This document shows, piece by piece, positions 5,942-8,358 of a DNA stretch of 8,358 bases. The stretch lies in the NCBI GenBank assembly GCA_023386255.1, contig JAEWKB010000103.1, positions 1 through 8,358 on the forward strand, given 5' to 3'. The notes under the pieces were generated by a model, which saw only the letters and a program-made list of their open reading frames with translations, had not been told where the DNA came from and made no database searches. The stretch's first letter is position 1, and each line of letters opens with the position of its first letter. A program made the translations under genes and the position numbers. Source of the DNA: Bacteroidota bacterium (GTDB lineage: Bacteria > Bacteroidota > Bacteroidia > Flavobacteriales > Flavobacteriaceae).

Positions 5942-6390
5942 TGAAAAAAGTTGCTGTAACTCTCGCGTCTGTCATCCTTCTTGCGGCCTGCAGTAAAAAA
6001 GCTGAGGAAGCCAAGGCTCCCGTGGCTACAAAAGAAGAAAAGCCAAAGAAGGAATTTGTGATGTATGAGATGAGCGAGATGGCTGCGCTGATGGAGCAAA
6101 TGTATGTGGATAACCAGCGGCTGAAGGAACGCATTAAGAACGGCGATACTATTGGTACCTTTCCGCAGCACATACTGAAGATTCACAGCTCCGCAATGAC
6201 CGATCCCAGCGAGAACGATGCTTTTTTTAAAGAGCAGGCGGCAAAGTTCATAAAGGCACAGGAGCTTATTTACAAAGATTCTGTAAATGCCAAAAAGCAT
6301 TTTAATACTGCTGTAGATGCTTGTGTGCAGTGCCACCAGGGCAAGTGCGAAGGGCCGATACCAAGGATTAAAAAATTATACATAAAATAG
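5941..6390 (+). CDS. Single-haem c-type cytochrome-like lipoprotein
   Basis: This 149-residue exported lipoprotein has its lipobox LLAAC at 13-17 (lipidated C17), followed by a K/E/A spacer to about residue 38. The mature domain is helical: a methionine-rich helix (41-64, EMSEMAALMEQMYVDNQRLK), two charged middle helices, and a last helix ending in the haem attachment motif CVQCH (128-132), then GKCEGPIPRIKKLYIK. A CxxCH near the C-terminus of a four-helix bundle is the arrangement of the cytochrome c'/c556 class, whose sixth ligand, when it is Met, comes from the first helix. M44 or M47 would be candidates here. This is a fold-level resemblance, not a proven membership. C136 is an extra cysteine of unknown role. 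The TAATG overlap with the DUF4920 gene implies coupled translation and a shared envelope function. The terminator at 6391-6418 starts at the next base. Confidence 0.85.
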   Translation: MKKVAVTLASVILLAACSKKAEEAKAPVATKEEKPKKEFVMYEMSEMAALMEQMYVDNQRLKERIKNGDTIGTFPQHILKIHSSAMTDPSENDAFFKEQAAKFIKAQELIYKDSVNAKKHFNTAVDACVQCHQGKCEGPIPRIKKLYIK

Positions 6391-6418
6391 AAAAAGCCTG
6401 CTGAACAGCAGGCTTTTT
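6391..6418 (+). terminator. Strong terminator of the lipoprotein operon
   Basis: A perfect 13-base inverted repeat (AAAAAGCCTGCTG at 6391-6403, CAGCAGGCTTTTT at 6406-6418) forms a GC-rich stem ending in five T residues. It begins directly after the TAG of the haem lipoprotein gene. Confidence 0.93.
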
Positions 6419-6437
6419 GGTTTACTAACCTTCATGC

Positions 6438-6460
6438 AGGTAACACAGCATTTGTTACCT
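6438..6460. promoter_or_regulatory. Operator-like dyad before mnmD
   Basis: AGGTAACA (6438-6445) and TGTTACCT (6453-6460) are perfect 8-base inverted repeats around a 7-base centre. The right half overlaps the first bases of the likely -7 element of mnmD, so a dimeric protein bound here would compete with RNA polymerase. No T-run follows, which argues against a terminator. Confidence 0.5.
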
Positions 6461-6463
6461 TTG
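6456..6463 (+). promoter_or_regulatory. Likely -7 element (TACCTTTG) of mnmD
   Basis: TACCTTTG fits TAnnTTTG exactly and ends six bases before the mnmD ATG. Transcription would start at or next to the ATG, so the message may be leaderless or nearly so. No good TTG was found 17-19 bases upstream. Confidence 0.4.
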
Positions 6464-6468
6464 CCCTA

Positions 6469-7131
6469 ATGAAAAGAGAAATTATAACCACTGCCGACGG
6501 CTCGGTAACCATACACCTGCCGGAGATGAAGGAGAGTTACCACTCTAAGTTTGGGGCAATACAAGAGGCTAAGCATGTATTTATAAAGAACGGGTTGAGC
6601 ATGTTTGAAGGGAAGCCTTTATCAATCTTAGAAGTTGGTTTCGGCACGGGGCTTAATGCTTTTATTACGTATCTGGAATCACTTAAAAATAAGCAGCAAA
6701 TTCATTATACCGGGGTAGAGGCTTATCCTGTAGCTTTGGAAGAAGTTAGTATGCTCAACTACGTATCCCGGCTTGATGCGGCAGCGCAGCAGCAGGTTTT
6801 TAACCGTATGCACGCCTGCGAATGGGAAAAAGAGGCGGTGCTGAATAATAATTTTACGTTAATTAAAAGGAAGCAGGATTTTAAAGATATTAACGATAAT
6901 GAAGCTTTTGACCTGATTTACTTTGATGCTTTTGGTTACCATGCCCAGCCTGAACTGTGGAGTACCGGGATTTTTGGTAAAATGTATAACGCGTTAAAGC
7001 CGAATGGCATACTTGTAACTTATGCCTGCCGGACAGTTATTAAAAAAGCAATGCAGGAGGCAGGTTTTAGTACTGAAAAGCTGCCGGGGCCACCGGGAAA
7101 GCGCGAGATGCTGCGTGGTACGAAGGTTTAA
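6469..7131 (+). CDS. mnmD: tRNA (mnm5s2U34) methyltransferase MnmD, stand-alone MnmC2 type
   Basis: This is an S-adenosylmethionine-dependent methyltransferase (220 residues) that converts 5-aminomethyl-(2-thio)uridine to the 5-methylaminomethyl form at the wobble position of tRNAs. It corresponds to the C2 half of the bifunctional MnmC of E. coli, with no FAD-binding oxidase half following it. Landmarks are the family opening YHSKFGAIQEAKHVFI (24-39), SAM motif I LEVGFGTGLNAF (54-65), E84 ending motif II (YTGVE), IYFDAFGYHAQPELWS (150-165) and the signature LPGPPGKREMLRGTK (205-219). The stretch TYACRTVIKKAMQ (184-196) stands where relatives as I recall them usually read with an A-K-G; here that is C-R-T. 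The ATG at 6469 follows a likely promoter very closely. The gene sits alone between two terminator or intergenic regions. Confidence 0.93.
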   Translation: MKREIITTADGSVTIHLPEMKESYHSKFGAIQEAKHVFIKNGLSMFEGKPLSILEVGFGTGLNAFITYLESLKNKQQIHYTGVEAYPVALEEVSMLNYVSRLDAAAQQQVFNRMHACEWEKEAVLNNNFTLIKRKQDFKDINDNEAFDLIYFDAFGYHAQPELWSTGIFGKMYNALKPNGILVTYACRTVIKKAMQEAGFSTEKLPGPPGKREMLRGTKV

Positions 7132-7156
7132 ATATTTGTTAAAGAATTACAAATAT
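7132..7156 (+). other. AT-rich inverted repeat after mnmD
   Basis: ATATTTGT (7132-7139) and ACAAATAT (7149-7156) are perfect inverted copies right after the mnmD stop. With only two G-C pairs and no T-run this is at best a weak terminator. The remaining intergenic bases to 7263 are very AT-rich and include the palindrome TTACGTAA (7218-7225), but I found no complete promoter match. Confidence 0.35.
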
Positions 7157-7263
7157 GAAAAATAATGTAAATAAATTGTAAATTATTTATAGTAAGGTTT
7201 CAAAAAAAGTATTATTTTTACGTAACGTTCTTATCACCTACTAACTAAATTTACATTAATAGA

Positions 7264-7461
7264 ATGCCCAGACCTATGTTTAGCTATACAAAGATGATTC
7301 TGGAAAGCGTAAGCTTCGACCCGAAACTTTTTTGTAAAGAACTGGAAAAAGCAATAAAGGTTTTATTGCCTTATGAGATTGAGCAACTTGTAGACTGGCT
7401 TCATAGTTTCACTGTAGAAAAGCCTGAGTTAAAAGCCTGTCTTATTTATGTTGAACAATAA
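7264..7461 (+). CDS. Small conserved-looking protein of unknown function, 65 residues
   Basis: This small cytoplasmic protein carries the pattern YTKMILESVSFDPKLFCKELEK (8-29) followed by an amphipathic helix ending EIEQLVDWL (38-46). I associate the Y-T-K-M-I-L-E-x-V-S-F-D opening with small proteins common in Flavobacteriaceae, but cannot check it here and know no function. Most of the sequence is predicted helical, with no signal peptide or membrane segment. Translation could start at M1 (MPRPMFSYTK) or at M5, which would leave 61 residues; M1 is taken as the first in frame. It lies alone on the plus strand, convergent with the oxyR-like gene and followed by a strong two-way terminator, which supports a real short transcription unit. 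Confidence 0.72.
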   Translation: MPRPMFSYTKMILESVSFDPKLFCKELEKAIKVLLPYEIEQLVDWLHSFTVEKPELKACLIYVEQ

Positions 7462-7468
7462 AAGCTGA

Positions 7469-7497
7469 AAGAAAGGAGCCCGCAAGGCTCCTTTCTT
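7469..7497. terminator. Bidirectional terminator between the 65-residue gene and oxyR
   Basis: A perfect 12-base stem (AAGAAAGGAGCC at 7469-7480, GGCTCCTTTCTT at 7486-7497) with loop CGCAA is followed on the plus strand by ATTTTTT and on the minus strand by TTTCTTTC. The last two bases of the right arm fall within the stop codon of the oxyR-like gene. It serves two convergent genes. Confidence 0.88.
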
Positions 7498-8358
7498 ATT
7501 TTTTCTGCATGGGGCTTGTTATTGCCACGTTCTGGAACGTTATGGCGCCTTTTACCACCCCGGCTATTACGCTTCGCAACGCATCAATAATATGTATCTT
7601 CAACTCTTTTTTAGAATAGATAAGGCTTACCTCACGGCTTGGTCTCGGTTCTTTAAAATGCCTTAGCTTGGCTGTTGCTTTAGGCGCCATGTCCAACGTG
7701 TGCAGGTAAGGCAGCAGTGTCATCCCCAAGCCTTCATCCGCTAGCTTAACCATGGTTTCAAAGCTCCCGCTCTCAATCTGGAACTGGTTTTGCTCGATAA
7801 GTGATGAATTGCGGCAAATGTTCAGCACATTGTTGCGGAAACAGTGTCCGTCCTGCAGCAGCAGTATGTTATCCAGGTTGGCCTCAAGATCTTCCACTTC
7901 AAATTCTTTCTTCTTGAATGACGGATTGTTTTCGGGTACATAGGCTACAAAAGGCTCATAGTACAGCACAATTTCTTTAATGCTCTCCTCATTAAGCGGG
8001 GTAGCGGCTATGGCGGCATCCAGCTGGCCGTTCTTCAGCATCCTTATAATTTCTTCTGTAGTGCGTTCCTCAATAATAAGGTTCACCTTTGGGTACTTGT
8101 TTATAAAATTAGTCATGAACATGGGCAGGAGCGTAGGCATGATGGTTGGGATGATACCCACCTTGAACTCACCTCCAATGTAACCTTTCTGCTGGTCTAC
8201 AATATCCTTTATCCGCCCAGATTCATTTACAATATTCTTAGCCTGCGTAACTATCATTTCGCCTACCTGTGTAAGCTGTATGGGTTTTTTACTGCGGTCA
8301 AATATCTGTATATCCAGCTCTTCCTCCAGCTTTTGTATCTGCATGCTCAGGGTAGGTT
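7496..8358 (-). CDS. oxyR: OxyR-type LysR-family peroxide sensor, N-terminus off the window
   Basis: This LysR-type transcription regulator is open to the right edge of the window. The frame before the ATG at 8344 reads P-T-L-S-M-Q-I-Q-K-L, the end of the canonical LysR helix-turn-helix. The true start therefore lies outside, about 30-40 residues further. Visible parts are the end of the DNA-binding domain and linker helix, and the periplasmic-binding-like effector domain beginning GEFKVGIIPTIMP. Within it LLQDGHCFRNNVLNIC carries two cysteines (codons at 7843-7841 and 7816-7814) nine residues apart, exactly like C199 and C208 of E. coli OxyR, which form the disulfide that senses hydrogen peroxide. 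SGSFETMVKLADEGLGMTLLPYL is also OxyR-like. It should activate antioxidant genes on oxidation; no catalase or peroxiredoxin gene is visible in this window. Confidence 0.92.
   Translation of the reverse strand, partial: PTLSMQIQKLEEELDIQIFDRSKKPIQLTQVGEMIVTQAKNIVNESGRIKDIVDQQKGYIGGEFKVGIIPTIMPTLLPMFMTNFINKYPKVNLIIEERTTEEIIRMLKNGQLDAAIAATPLNEESIKEIVLYYEPFVAYVPENNPSFKKKEFEVEDLEANLDNILLLQDGHCFRNNVLNICRNSSLIEQNQFQIESGSFETMVKLADEGLGMTLLPYLHTLDMAPKATAKLRHFKEPRPSREVSLIYSKKELKIHIIDALRSVIAGVVKGAITFQNVAITSPMQKK

Noticed and set aside
8342..8344. The ATG at 8344 as start of the oxyR-like gene.
   Set aside because: The frame is open to the window edge and reads P-T-L-S before it, the conserved end of the LysR helix-turn-helix. 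The ATG is internal.

Overview
The window looks like chromosome from a member of the Bacteroidota, most probably the Flavobacteriaceae. Three things point there. First, the DUF4920 gene is preceded by a textbook flavobacterial promoter (TTG, 18-base spacer, TAACTTTG). Second, none of the start codons needs a Shine-Dalgarno sequence; the leaders are A/T-rich. Third, the gene types fit: a TPR-type sensor kinase with a NarL-type regulator, a DUF4920 lipoprotein, stand-alone MnmD, and an OxyR with both redox cysteines. No IS element, CRISPR array, tRNA or rRNA was seen.

Layout. Bases 1-264 hold no gene I can support, but contain two near-identical terminator hairpins. Bases 3223 down to 265 (minus strand) form a tightly packed operon of an unrecognised 189-residue protein, a TPR sensor histidine kinase and a LuxR/NarL-type response regulator; both intact gene junctions are ATGA overlaps. 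The kinase gene is broken by one in-frame TAA at 2409-2411. This cuts off its signal peptide and first TPR from the rest, and the same frame is open on both sides. A terminator at 3279-3302 separates this operon from a 64-residue two-helix membrane protein (minus). Divergent from it is a MazG-like pyrophosphohydrolase (plus), which converges on ilvE (minus) over a long hairpin built from heptamer repeats.

From 5285 rightward the plus strand carries a two-gene lipoprotein operon: a DUF4920 protein and a small CxxCH haem-binding lipoprotein whose ATG overlaps the stop codon before it. A strong promoter precedes the pair and a strong terminator follows it. Then come mnmD, preceded by a perfect dyad that overlaps its likely promoter, and a 65-residue conserved-looking protein. 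A bidirectional terminator separates that gene from an oxyR-like LysR regulator (minus), whose N-terminus runs off the window at 8358.

How it fits together. Most of the window is ordinary flavobacterial housekeeping: branched-chain amino acid transamination, nucleotide hydrolysis, wobble-uridine modification and peroxide sensing. The parts that deserve attention are the disrupted two-component operon with its unknown first gene, the haem lipoprotein/DUF4920 pair, and several dyad or repeat elements in the intergenic spaces. I do not see a clearly new defence or mobile system here.
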